From assembly GCA_023259035.1 (NCBI GenBank), contig JAHFRA010000009.1, positions 1 to 64,000 on the forward strand: a DNA stretch of 64,000 nt, given 5' to 3'. This DNA is from Gallionella sp. (GTDB lineage Bacteria; Pseudomonadota; Gammaproteobacteria; Burkholderiales; Gallionellaceae). The position numbers and the translations under genes were made by a program. Position 1 is the first letter of the stretch, and the number at the start of each line of letters is the position of its first letter. This document shows, piece by piece, positions 31,046 to 37,507 of this stretch. Below the pieces are notes generated by a model that saw nothing but the letters and a program-made list of their open reading frames with translations, was not told where the DNA came from and did no database searches.

Positions 31046-31074
31046 TGGACGGATGCCGACGAGACTCGTATGAT
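31046..31074 (+). promoter_or_regulatory. Possible sigma-70 promoter of the toxin-antitoxin pair
   Basis: TGGACG and TATGAT are spaced 17 bases apart and end 25 bases before the antitoxin start. Match to consensus is partial (4 of 6 and 5 of 6). Antitoxins of this type usually repress their own promoter. Confidence 0.4.
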
Positions 31075-31099
31075 GTAACTACTCGTGTAACCACTTCAC

Positions 31100-31468
31100 A
31101 TGACTAACATGACTAACATGACTAATTCAACTCAATCACACTCGGAACAATATGGCGGGAAAGTCACGCCGGTTGGCAACTCCAAAGGCATTCGGCTTGA
31201 TGCTGCTTTCTTCAAAGCGCATCCCGAGTTCAACGGCGAGGTGCGCGCTACCGTGCTGGCGGACGGTCAAGTCCTGCTCTCCGCCAAATCCGCTGCTCGC
31301 CGCCCGGCCAAGGATGCCGATGCCGATCCGCTCATGCTCGGGTTCCTGCAATTCCTTGAAAAACAGATGGCAGAACACCCCAGCCTGATTGAGCCGGTAG
31401 ATCACGCCCAGCTTGCCCGCATCGGCAAACTGGTCAAGGATGTTAAAGCCGACGATCCGCCTCACTGA
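31100..31468 (+). CDS. PrlF/AbrB-type antitoxin
   Basis: A 122-residue protein with a swapped-hairpin AbrB-like segment near the N-terminus (GGKVTPVGNSKGIRLDAAFF, then EVRATVLADGQVLLSAKS) and a helical tail likely to bind the toxin. It ends 12 bases before the YhaV-like toxin gene, the standard order for PrlF/YhaV modules. It would neutralise the toxin and repress the operon. The coding start is a threefold 9-base repeat giving MTNMTNMTN, so three in-frame ATG codons compete as starts. Confidence 0.75.
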   Translation: MTNMTNMTNSTQSHSEQYGGKVTPVGNSKGIRLDAAFFKAHPEFNGEVRATVLADGQVLLSAKSAARRPAKDADADPLMLGFLQFLEKQMAEHPSLIEPVDHAQLARIGKLVKDVKADDPPH

Positions 31469-31480
31469 GCCGGGCGCATC

Positions 31481-32011
31481 ATGGCTTCAAAACGGAGCGA
31501 AGCGGAGTTTCAGAGCAGGCTAACGCCCGCTCGAGCGGGCGTTACGCCGAAACTAAAAGCAACTCATGCTACCTGGCAACTGTTCTACTTCAAATTATTC
31601 AAGGCCGCACTGGACGAGCTTGAGCAGACCGTCACCCAGCTCGCCCGGCAGCATCCCACCACCTACACATCGCATCCCAAAACGAGACTACTGGCATCGG
31701 TGTACAAAAGCATCACCCAGCTTGTACCAGCCAACCCGGATCATCCCGATTTCCGGCTGGGCAAAACACTGGGTGCCGGATACGCCAACTGGCGGCGCGT
31801 AAAAAAGGGCATGCCCGACCGTTACCGCCTGTTCTTTCGTTTTGCCTCCAGCCCGGTTCAGTTGATCGTGTACGTCTGGTTTAACGATGAAGACACGTTG
31901 CGCAAGGCAGGCTCCAAGACCGATGTGTATGAGGTATTCAAGCGCATGCTGATGCGCGGTGAAGTGCCGACTTCTATCAATGCTCTGCTGACCGAAAGCC
32001 GGAAGGCATAA
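31481..32011 (+). CDS. YhaV-type toxin (RelE-superfamily ribonuclease)
   Basis: A 176-residue protein. From about residue 30 it follows the YhaV pattern: ATWQLFYFKLFKAALDELE, KTRLLASVYKSITQLVPANP, FRLGKTLGAGYANWRRVKKG, YRLFFRFASSPVQLIVYVWF and NDEDTLRKAGSKTDVYEVFK. YhaV toxins cut mRNA at the ribosome until bound by the PrlF antitoxin. The first 25 or so residues are outside the family core and contain RLTPARAGVTPK, encoded by a perfect 22-base palindrome. No other in-frame ATG lies near the core start. Confidence 0.8.
   Translation: MASKRSEAEFQSRLTPARAGVTPKLKATHATWQLFYFKLFKAALDELEQTVTQLARQHPTTYTSHPKTRLLASVYKSITQLVPANPDHPDFRLGKTLGAGYANWRRVKKGMPDRYRLFFRFASSPVQLIVYVWFNDEDTLRKAGSKTDVYEVFKRMLMRGEVPTSINALLTESRKA
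31506..31554. repeat. Hairpin repeat inside the toxin N-terminus
   Basis: Bases 31522-31543 form a perfect 22-base palindrome, and outer arms AGTTTC (31506-31511) and GAAACT (31549-31554) extend the symmetry. The element lies in the part of the toxin gene that family members lack, which suggests a REP-type insertion providing the present start region. Confidence 0.65.
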
Positions 32012-32012
32012 C

Positions 32013-32116
32013 GAACAAGCCTGGCAAGGGGAAATAACCGACTGCGCCGCCTGATGTACAACCCGAATTTTGCCGCGCTTGAGGTTTCGATGCGGCGGTT
32101 TATTAAGCAGCTGTAG
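32013..32116 (+). pseudogene. Truncated second copy of the hydrolase 3' end
   Basis: The stretch begins 2 bases after the toxin stop and aligns with 30885-31013 at the end of the alpha/beta-hydrolase gene: GGCAAGGGGAAAT, then CTGCGCCGCCTGATGTACAA and onward to RFIKQL and a stop. A deletion of about 24 bases near the middle shifts the frame. No start or core domain remains. It shows that the toxin-antitoxin pair sits between two copies of the same gene end. Confidence 0.8.
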
Positions 32117-32160
32117 TGGTTGAGATTTGGTCTGACAGGTATCATCAAACCATTGGTTCG

Positions 32161-32264
32161 TGTAGGGTGCAATAAGCCTGTCCTGAGCACAGTCGAAGGG
32201 CGTAGCGCATTGCACCGGATGAAAATACATACGGCGCAATGCCCGTTGGTTATTGCGCCCTACA
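32161..32264. repeat. TGTAGGG...CCCTACA palindromic element
   Basis: Terminal inverted repeats of about 17 bases (TGTAGGGTGCAATAAGC at the left, its near complement ending CCCTACA at the right) bound a 104-base element. Inside is a REP-like stretch (CCTGTCCTGAGCACAGTCGAA). It lies between the hydrolase relic and the Shedu-like gene and has no coding capacity. Confidence 0.75.
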
Positions 32265-32330
32265 CTGGCTATTTTCAATAGCACTGACCGCTTGGTCAGC
32301 CTAATAACTATTAGCCTTTTTGAGCGCAGC

Positions 32331-33053
32331 ATGACAGAACCAAGTACCCCACCAGAGATCAAGAATATGGACGAACTTTTCCGCCAAGCTCGACGCGACC
32401 GTCCACAGCCAAGCGAACTAGATGCGCGTTTTCTCGCGCTTAGAGATGTTTCCGAATTACGACGTATGGTTGAAGCGTCTGCTTCTGAAACAGACCTTGA
32501 TCACTTCATTCGAGGAGAACCAAACCTACTGTCTTCACTGCTTCATTTCGTAAGCACTGGCCATCACGGTGGCAAAGTTTATCCTCAACAGACGATTAGA
32601 CCAAGTGTTGCCGGTGAGCAGAGAGGCCTTATACCTGACTACCTAATCAGCGGTCAAAGCTCGGAAGGCACAACATGGTGGGTGCTGGAACTGAAGGGGC
32701 CAAGTGAAAAACTCTTTTCGGGTACTGGGCAAAAAATCCGCCTTAGTGATACTGCAAACAAAGGTCTCGTGCAAATTCACCAGTACGTTGAATTCTGCAA
32801 TGAACATCAATCCTCGCTTCGTGAGGCATTACAACTAAAGGATTTTTCCATACCGATGGGCATCCTCTTGATGGGTCGTGAAAGCGAGCTCGTGGATCCT
32901 CACCGCAGGAAAATGAAAAAGGCTCTTGGCGGCCCAATGTCACCGATACGGATTCGAACTTGGGATTCTTTACTCCGTTCGCTAGAGCATAAGCTTGCCT
33001 TTTATGGGCACATTGGGCATGACCCACTACAAGGCCGCCAACTCGAAGATTGA
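32331..33053 (+). CDS. Shedu-like PD-(D/E)xK protein (DUF4263 type), candidate defence nuclease
   Basis: A 240-residue protein whose C-terminal half fits the Shedu/DUF4263 nuclease fold. Asp103 lies in LIPDYLI, Glu120 and Lys122 in WWVLELKGP, and a helix ANKGLVQIHQYVEF follows. Upstream, LDHFIRGEPNLLSSLLHF is the usual approach helix. Shedu proteins protect bacteria against phages. This one stands alone with no obvious partner, except that it is next to a toxin-antitoxin pair. A TTG start at 32253 would add 26 residues derived from the repeat; ATG at 32331 is preferred. Defence function is inferred, not shown. Confidence 0.7.
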   Translation: MTEPSTPPEIKNMDELFRQARRDRPQPSELDARFLALRDVSELRRMVEASASETDLDHFIRGEPNLLSSLLHFVSTGHHGGKVYPQQTIRPSVAGEQRGLIPDYLISGQSSEGTTWWVLELKGPSEKLFSGTGQKIRLSDTANKGLVQIHQYVEFCNEHQSSLREALQLKDFSIPMGILLMGRESELVDPHRRKMKKALGGPMSPIRIRTWDSLLRSLEHKLAFYGHIGHDPLQGRQLED

Positions 33054-33166
33054 CCAAGCGATGGAAATGCATAGCTCTGCACCCAAGTGGGCAAAAGTGC
33101 GCAGAAAGCAGAAGTTGAGCCGGATATTTCCTGTTAATAAAATCTGGATTAATACAACGAACCACC

Positions 33167-33988
33167 ATGACCCAATCCCTGATCTTCGCCCATCGCGGCG
33201 CCAATAACGAAGCGGCGGAAAACACCCGCGCCGCGTTCGACAAGGCGCTCACATACGCCATCGACGGCATCGAAACGGACGTGCAGCTCAGCCGCGATGA
33301 TGTGGCGGTGCTGTGGCACGACCGCTTCCTGAACAAGGTCGGTTTGCCCGGCAAGCACATCGACGATTTCGATTATGCGCAGTTGCAGACGATGGATTTC
33401 GCCGCGCATTTTTCTCCGGGAACGGAACCGCACTGCATCATGACCTTGCAGGAATTTATCGATGCCTACCGCAAGCGCTGCCGCCTGTTGCTCGAAATAA
33501 AGAACCGCGACTGGGAGACTCCCGCACGTCATGCAATAAAGGTCAGGCAAACCATGGACATGGTCGGCGTGGTGATCGACGACGCCATCATGGTTTCCTC
33601 GTTCAACCTCGCCAGCCTGATCTATGCCAACCAATACCGTCCTGGCTTCCCGCTGGTTTACAATTTCGAGCCCGAGCAGACGCTGGAAGATGCGCGGCGC
33701 GTGCTGGCCGAGCAGTCGTTCCTGCACGGGCTGTGCCTGCCGATCGAATCGCTCGACGACGCGATGGTCAAGCTGCTGCGCGGCCACGGCAAAGGCATCG
33801 CGGTTTACACCTGCAACAGCGCTGCGGAGATCAATAAGGCACTGGAATTGGGCGTGGATATTTTGATCAGCGATGTGCCGGAGAGGGCGTTGCAGATACG
33901 CGCGAACATCCAAACTTCTTGCAACCCACCGTCTTCACTCCCCTCTCACACTTGTGGGAGAGGTGCTGGGGGAGAGGGAGGTGTGTAG
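33167..33988 (+). CDS. Glycerophosphodiester phosphodiesterase
   Basis: Cleaves glycerophosphodiesters to sn-glycerol 3-phosphate and an alcohol. The 273-residue protein begins with the GDPD hallmark LIFAHRGANNEAAENTRAAF, then IDGIETDVQLSRDDVAVLWHD, LLLEIKN and a C-terminal GIAVYTCNSAAEINKALELGVDILISD, which together supply the metal and catalytic residues. There is no signal peptide, so it acts in the cytoplasm like UgpQ. Its product would feed GlpD, encoded 86 bases downstream. The last 20 or so residues come from a REP-like repeat and are not part of the enzyme core. Confidence 0.92.
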   Translation: MTQSLIFAHRGANNEAAENTRAAFDKALTYAIDGIETDVQLSRDDVAVLWHDRFLNKVGLPGKHIDDFDYAQLQTMDFAAHFSPGTEPHCIMTLQEFIDAYRKRCRLLLEIKNRDWETPARHAIKVRQTMDMVGVVIDDAIMVSSFNLASLIYANQYRPGFPLVYNFEPEQTLEDARRVLAEQSFLHGLCLPIESLDDAMVKLLRGHGKGIAVYTCNSAAEINKALELGVDILISDVPERALQIRANIQTSCNPPSSLPSHTCGRGAGGEGGV

Positions 33989-34054
33989 AAAAATGTGCCT
34001 TCCTCAACGACTCACCCTCTCCCTAACCCTCTCCCGCAAGCGGGCGAGGTGATT
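33941..34054. repeat. CCCTCTCxC...GAGAGGG palindromic repeat pair
   Basis: A stretch reading CCCCTCTCACACTTGTGGGAGAGG is answered by an inverted relative (CCCTCTCCCGCAAGCGGGCGAGG) about 85 bases later. The left part codes for the C-terminal tail of the phosphodiesterase, and the right part ends 20 bases before glpD. Confidence 0.7.
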
Positions 34055-34074
34055 CTCCTAAAAATGAGAGAAAT

Positions 34075-35640
34075 ATGAAACGCGACTTCTCATTACTCGG
34101 CAACAAGCAATTCGACTTGCTGGTGTGCGGCGGCGGCATCTATGGCGCGTGGACGGCTTATGACGCGGCGTTGCGCGGCTTGAGCGTCGCACTGGTGGAA
34201 CAGGGCGACTGGGCGAGCGCGACTTCTTCCGCGTCCACCAAACTGATCCACGGCGGACTGCGCTATCTGGAGTCGCTCGATTTCAAGCTGGTCAAGAAGG
34301 CGCTGGCGGAACGGCAGATGCTGTTGTCGGTTGCGCCGCACCGTGTCTGGCCGCTGCGCTTCGGCGTGCCGGTGTATGCGGACAGCCGCGTCGGCACACT
34401 CCAGTTGAAGGCGGGGTTGTCGATGTACGATTTCCTCGCGGACAATCCCGGCCCGGACATGGTGCATCACCACTTCGATGACAAAGCCTTTGCCGGGCGC
34501 TTTCCGTTTCTCGGCAGCGATGGGCTGAAAGGCGGCTTTACCTATGCCGATGCGCAGACCGACGATGCGCGGCTGGTGCTGGAACTGGTCTCCGGCGCGC
34601 TGGCCGCCGGGGCGGTGTGCGTGAATTATTGCAAGCTGACCGGCATGATCGAAACGGACGGGCGGGTCAGCGGCGCAACGGTTCAGGATCAACTCGGCCA
34701 CACCAGCGCGAAAGTTTCCGCGAAGCAAATCGTCAACACCACCGGACAGTGGACTGCCGCATCGGAGCAGGGGCGCGGCTGGTGCCAACTGGACAAGGGC
34801 GTGCATCTGGTGATGCCCGCGCTGCCGACCGACGAGGCTTTGCTGCTGACCGCCAAGTCCGATGGCCGGGTGTTTTTCATGATCCCCTGGTATGGCATGA
34901 CGCTGCTCGGCACCACCGATGCGGATTACAGCGGCGACCTCGACCATGTCGTGGTCGAACCAAAAGAAATTGCCTATCTGCTGGGCGAAGCCAACCACTA
35001 CCTCAAGACCGCGTGGACGGAACAGGATGTGGTCGGGAGCTACGCCGGTTTGCGCGTGATGAAGCACAGCGACAAGGCGTTGCCGTCCTCGGTCAGTCGC
35101 GACTGGGAGCTGAAAACTGCCGACAACGGCGCGCATTATTCCATCGGTGGAAAGATCACCTCGGCGCGCGAAGATGCGGCGTGCATCGTCAATACGGTGT
35201 GCGCACAACTGGGTGTCGCTACACTTTGCGCCACCAAAAACCGCACCTTTCCGTGGGCGCCGGAGGCCGACTATGCGCGGTGGTTCGTCGCCGCCAGCAC
35301 CCAGGCAACACAGCTCGGTATCGACCTGGACAGCGCCAAATGGCTGATACGCCGCCACGGAAAAAAGATCGGCGAGGTGTTCCGCATCATCGAGAATGAT
35401 CCGCGTTCCGCCGAACGCATCGTGCCCGCGCTGCCGTTCATATACGCTGATTTGCTGCTGTGCGCCCGCAACGAAATGGCCGTGCATCTCGACGACCTGT
35501 TGCGCCGCCGCATGCCGCTGCTGATTCTGGCCAAGCTGGAGGAAAGCACCTTGCGCCGTCTCGCCGAAACGGTTGCGGCGGCGATGGGATGGAATGAGGC
35601 TGATGTGAATCGGGAAATAGAAACTTGTAGGATGCGGTGA
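34075..35640 (+). CDS. glpD: FAD-dependent glycerol-3-phosphate dehydrogenase
   Basis: Oxidises glycerol 3-phosphate to dihydroxyacetone phosphate at the membrane and passes electrons to quinone. The 521-residue protein has the FAD-binding start FDLLVCGGGIYGAWTAYDAAL, then the GlpD signature SSASTKLIHGGLRYLE, the mid-region IPWYGMTLLGTTDADYSGD and ALPSSVSRDWEL leading to IGGKITSAREDA. The last codons (CRMR and the stop) fall inside a palindromic repeat. It completes a route with the phosphodiesterase upstream. Confidence 0.94.
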   Translation: MKRDFSLLGNKQFDLLVCGGGIYGAWTAYDAALRGLSVALVEQGDWASATSSASTKLIHGGLRYLESLDFKLVKKALAERQMLLSVAPHRVWPLRFGVPVYADSRVGTLQLKAGLSMYDFLADNPGPDMVHHHFDDKAFAGRFPFLGSDGLKGGFTYADAQTDDARLVLELVSGALAAGAVCVNYCKLTGMIETDGRVSGATVQDQLGHTSAKVSAKQIVNTTGQWTAASEQGRGWCQLDKGVHLVMPALPTDEALLLTAKSDGRVFFMIPWYGMTLLGTTDADYSGDLDHVVVEPKEIAYLLGEANHYLKTAWTEQDVVGSYAGLRVMKHSDKALPSSVSRDWELKTADNGAHYSIGGKITSAREDAACIVNTVCAQLGVATLCATKNRTFPWAPEADYARWFVAASTQATQLGIDLDSAKWLIRRHGKKIGEVFRIIENDPRSAERIVPALPFIYADLLLCARNEMAVHLDDLLRRRMPLLILAKLEESTLRRLAETVAAAMGWNEADVNREIETCRMR

Positions 35641-35690
35641 TAACCGCATCGTTCGCGATTGATGCGGTTCGTGCCTCACCACATCCTACA
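35626..35690. repeat. TGTAGGATG...CATCCTACA palindromic element
   Basis: A 65-base element with inverted ends (TGTAGGATGCGGTGA and its near complement ending CATCCTACA). It includes the glpD stop codon and may act as a 3' stem-loop. It belongs to the same loose family as the elements at 32161 and 62068. Confidence 0.75.
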
Positions 35691-35716
35691 GCACTGTACA
35701 TAATGGTAAATATAAA

Positions 35717-37102
35717 ATGATTTCCGCCATCGCGCTCGACCTCGGCACCACGTCGGTCAAGGCTGGTCTGCTTGACCACAAAGGTGCGCTCGGCCACATC
35801 GTCGCAAAACCCGCGCCAAGAATTACCGTCAGCGATGGGCATTACGAGAGCGATGCGCTGGCTTACGCGGCGGCAGCCGAACAGGTGCTGAGTGAGTGCA
35901 TCACGCAGGCCGGTGATTGCAAGGCGCTCGGCCTGTGCAGCCAGCGCTCGTCGTTTCTGGTCTGGGAGCGTGCCAGCGGCCAGCCGCTCACGCCACTGAT
36001 TTCCTGGCAGGACAATCGCGGCGCGGCGAGCTGTGATGCGTTGCGCGCGCATGAAAATTTGATCCGCGATCTCACCGGCCTGCCGCTGACGCCGTATTAT
36101 TTCGCGCCGAAGCTGCGCGTTATGTTGCTGGAAAATCCGGTGTGGCAGGCAAGGCTGGAGCGCGGCGAATTGCTGGCAGGCACGCTGGATACGTTCCTGA
36201 TCTGGCGCTGGAGCAGCGGCAGGCATTTCTTCATGACCGATGCGTCGATGGCCGCGCGCACTTTGCTGATGGACATCCGGCAGCGGCAATGGTCGCCGCG
36301 ACTGTGCGAGCTGTTCGGTATCCCGCCAAGCATACTGCCGGAGATCAAACCATCCGCAGGACTGGATTTTAAATTGGGCAACGGCCTGATCCTGCAAGCC
36401 AGTGTCGGCGACCAGTCCGCCGCGCTCGTCGCCAGCGTCAGCGAAGAGCGCGCCGAGGCCTTGGTCAATCTCGGCACCGGCTGTTTTGTGGTGCGTTATC
36501 TGCCTGATGAAAAATCCACATTGGATGGCTACTTGCGCACGCTGGTGTATCTGGACAGCGCACAGCACACCCATCTCGCTATCGAAGGCACGCTCAACTC
36601 CACCGCCGCCGCGCTTGCCCCCTACCCCGTCGGCGAATGCCGGGTAGAAGACTTTTTCACAGGCGATATTTTCTGTCTCGCCGAACCCAGCGGGCTCGGC
36701 GCACCCTACTTCAGAAACGATATCGGCCTTCGCTTTTCCCGCCCGGTCGAGCACCTGACACAGCGCCAGATCGCCGCGCTGCTGCTGGAAGGCGTCATCT
36801 TCCGCGTGGCGCGCATACTGGAAGATTTCCACCGCGAGGCCGCCATCGAACGCGTGTATCTTTCCGGCGGGTTGTCCGAACTGGCCTGCTTGCAGCAGGG
36901 CATCGCCCGGTGCGTGCCGTTCGATGTCTACCGCCTAGCGCAGGCCGAATCCAGCCTGCAAGGCGCCGCGCTGCTCGCCGCCGGGATGGCTCCGGCATTC
37001 CATAGGGAAGCAGAAAAAATATCTTCAGCACAAAAAGCCCAAGCGCTACCGGAAAAATACCAGCGCTGGAAGGAATGGTTCGACGCTTTGTTGGACTGCT
37101 GA
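35717..37102 (+). CDS. FGGY-family carbohydrate kinase
   Basis: A 461-residue sugar or polyol kinase of the FGGY family. It has the ATP-grasping start IALDLGTTSVKAGLL, the mid-motif SWQDNRGA, and the second-domain motifs SVGDQSAALV with ALVNLGTGCFVVRYL, ending with LSGGLSELACLQQGIA. It is not a typical glycerol kinase (the usual DQGTTSSRA start is absent), yet it follows a phosphodiesterase and glpD. It could therefore phosphorylate glycerol or a related alcohol released from phospholipid headgroups. The substrate is unknown. Confidence 0.8.
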   Translation: MISAIALDLGTTSVKAGLLDHKGALGHIVAKPAPRITVSDGHYESDALAYAAAAEQVLSECITQAGDCKALGLCSQRSSFLVWERASGQPLTPLISWQDNRGAASCDALRAHENLIRDLTGLPLTPYYFAPKLRVMLLENPVWQARLERGELLAGTLDTFLIWRWSSGRHFFMTDASMAARTLLMDIRQRQWSPRLCELFGIPPSILPEIKPSAGLDFKLGNGLILQASVGDQSAALVASVSEERAEALVNLGTGCFVVRYLPDEKSTLDGYLRTLVYLDSAQHTHLAIEGTLNSTAAALAPYPVGECRVEDFFTGDIFCLAEPSGLGAPYFRNDIGLRFSRPVEHLTQRQIAALLLEGVIFRVARILEDFHREAAIERVYLSGGLSELACLQQGIARCVPFDVYRLAQAESSLQGAALLAAGMAPAFHREAEKISSAQKAQALPEKYQRWKEWFDALLDC

Positions 37103-37131
37103 CTAATGGCGTCACAAGACGCAGATTGCTG

Positions 37132-37160
37132 TGCGTATCAAAAAACATTCGCGGTATAAT
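37132..37160 (+). promoter_or_regulatory. Probable promoter of tRNA-Leu
   Basis: A perfect TATAAT box at 37155-37160 lies 82 bases before the tRNA. The best upstream box at 17-base spacing (TGCGTA) is weak, so only the downstream box is strong evidence. Confidence 0.5.
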
Positions 37161-37242
37161 GTCAAATTGAGAGGTAAGAAAAAACTGCATCGCGGGATAC
37201 AAATACCCGACAATTCGGTTCTGGGCATTGCCCAATAAACCC

Positions 37243-37334
37243 GCCCGGGTGGTGAAATTGGTAGACACAACGGACTTAAAATCCGTCGCAACCGTAAAAC
37301 GTGCGTACCGGTTCGATTCCGGTTCCGGGCACCA
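37243..37334 (+). tRNA. tRNA-Leu (anticodon TAA)
   Basis: The acceptor arms GCCCGGG and TCCGGGC pair (one G-T), and the 3' CCA is encoded. The D-arm holds GGTGAAATTGGTAGACAC. The anticodon stem CGGA/TCCG frames the loop CTTAAAA with anticodon TAA at 37277-37279. A long class II variable arm follows, then GGTTCGATTCC in the T-arm. The class II form and the anticodon agree on leucine. Confidence 0.96.
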
Positions 37335-37507
37335 TCCATGCGGCTTTTGAGCCATTCAGCGATCATGCTTTTTCACTACCTGTTTCGCTGACTGTAGCCG
37401 AAATGCAACCCACATCGACAGATTCTAATCTTGCTGCCGCTTGTGCTAGACGGCCTGGTGCTACATGAGCGGAAAAATTAATACAGCCATGATGTTTTTA
37501 TAAAAGA

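Noticed and set aside
34093..35682. Minus-strand frame of 529 codons opposite glpD
   Set aside because: It is a shadow frame: glpD has full FAD-binding and signature motifs, while the opposite frame is His/Gln/Arg-rich without homology.
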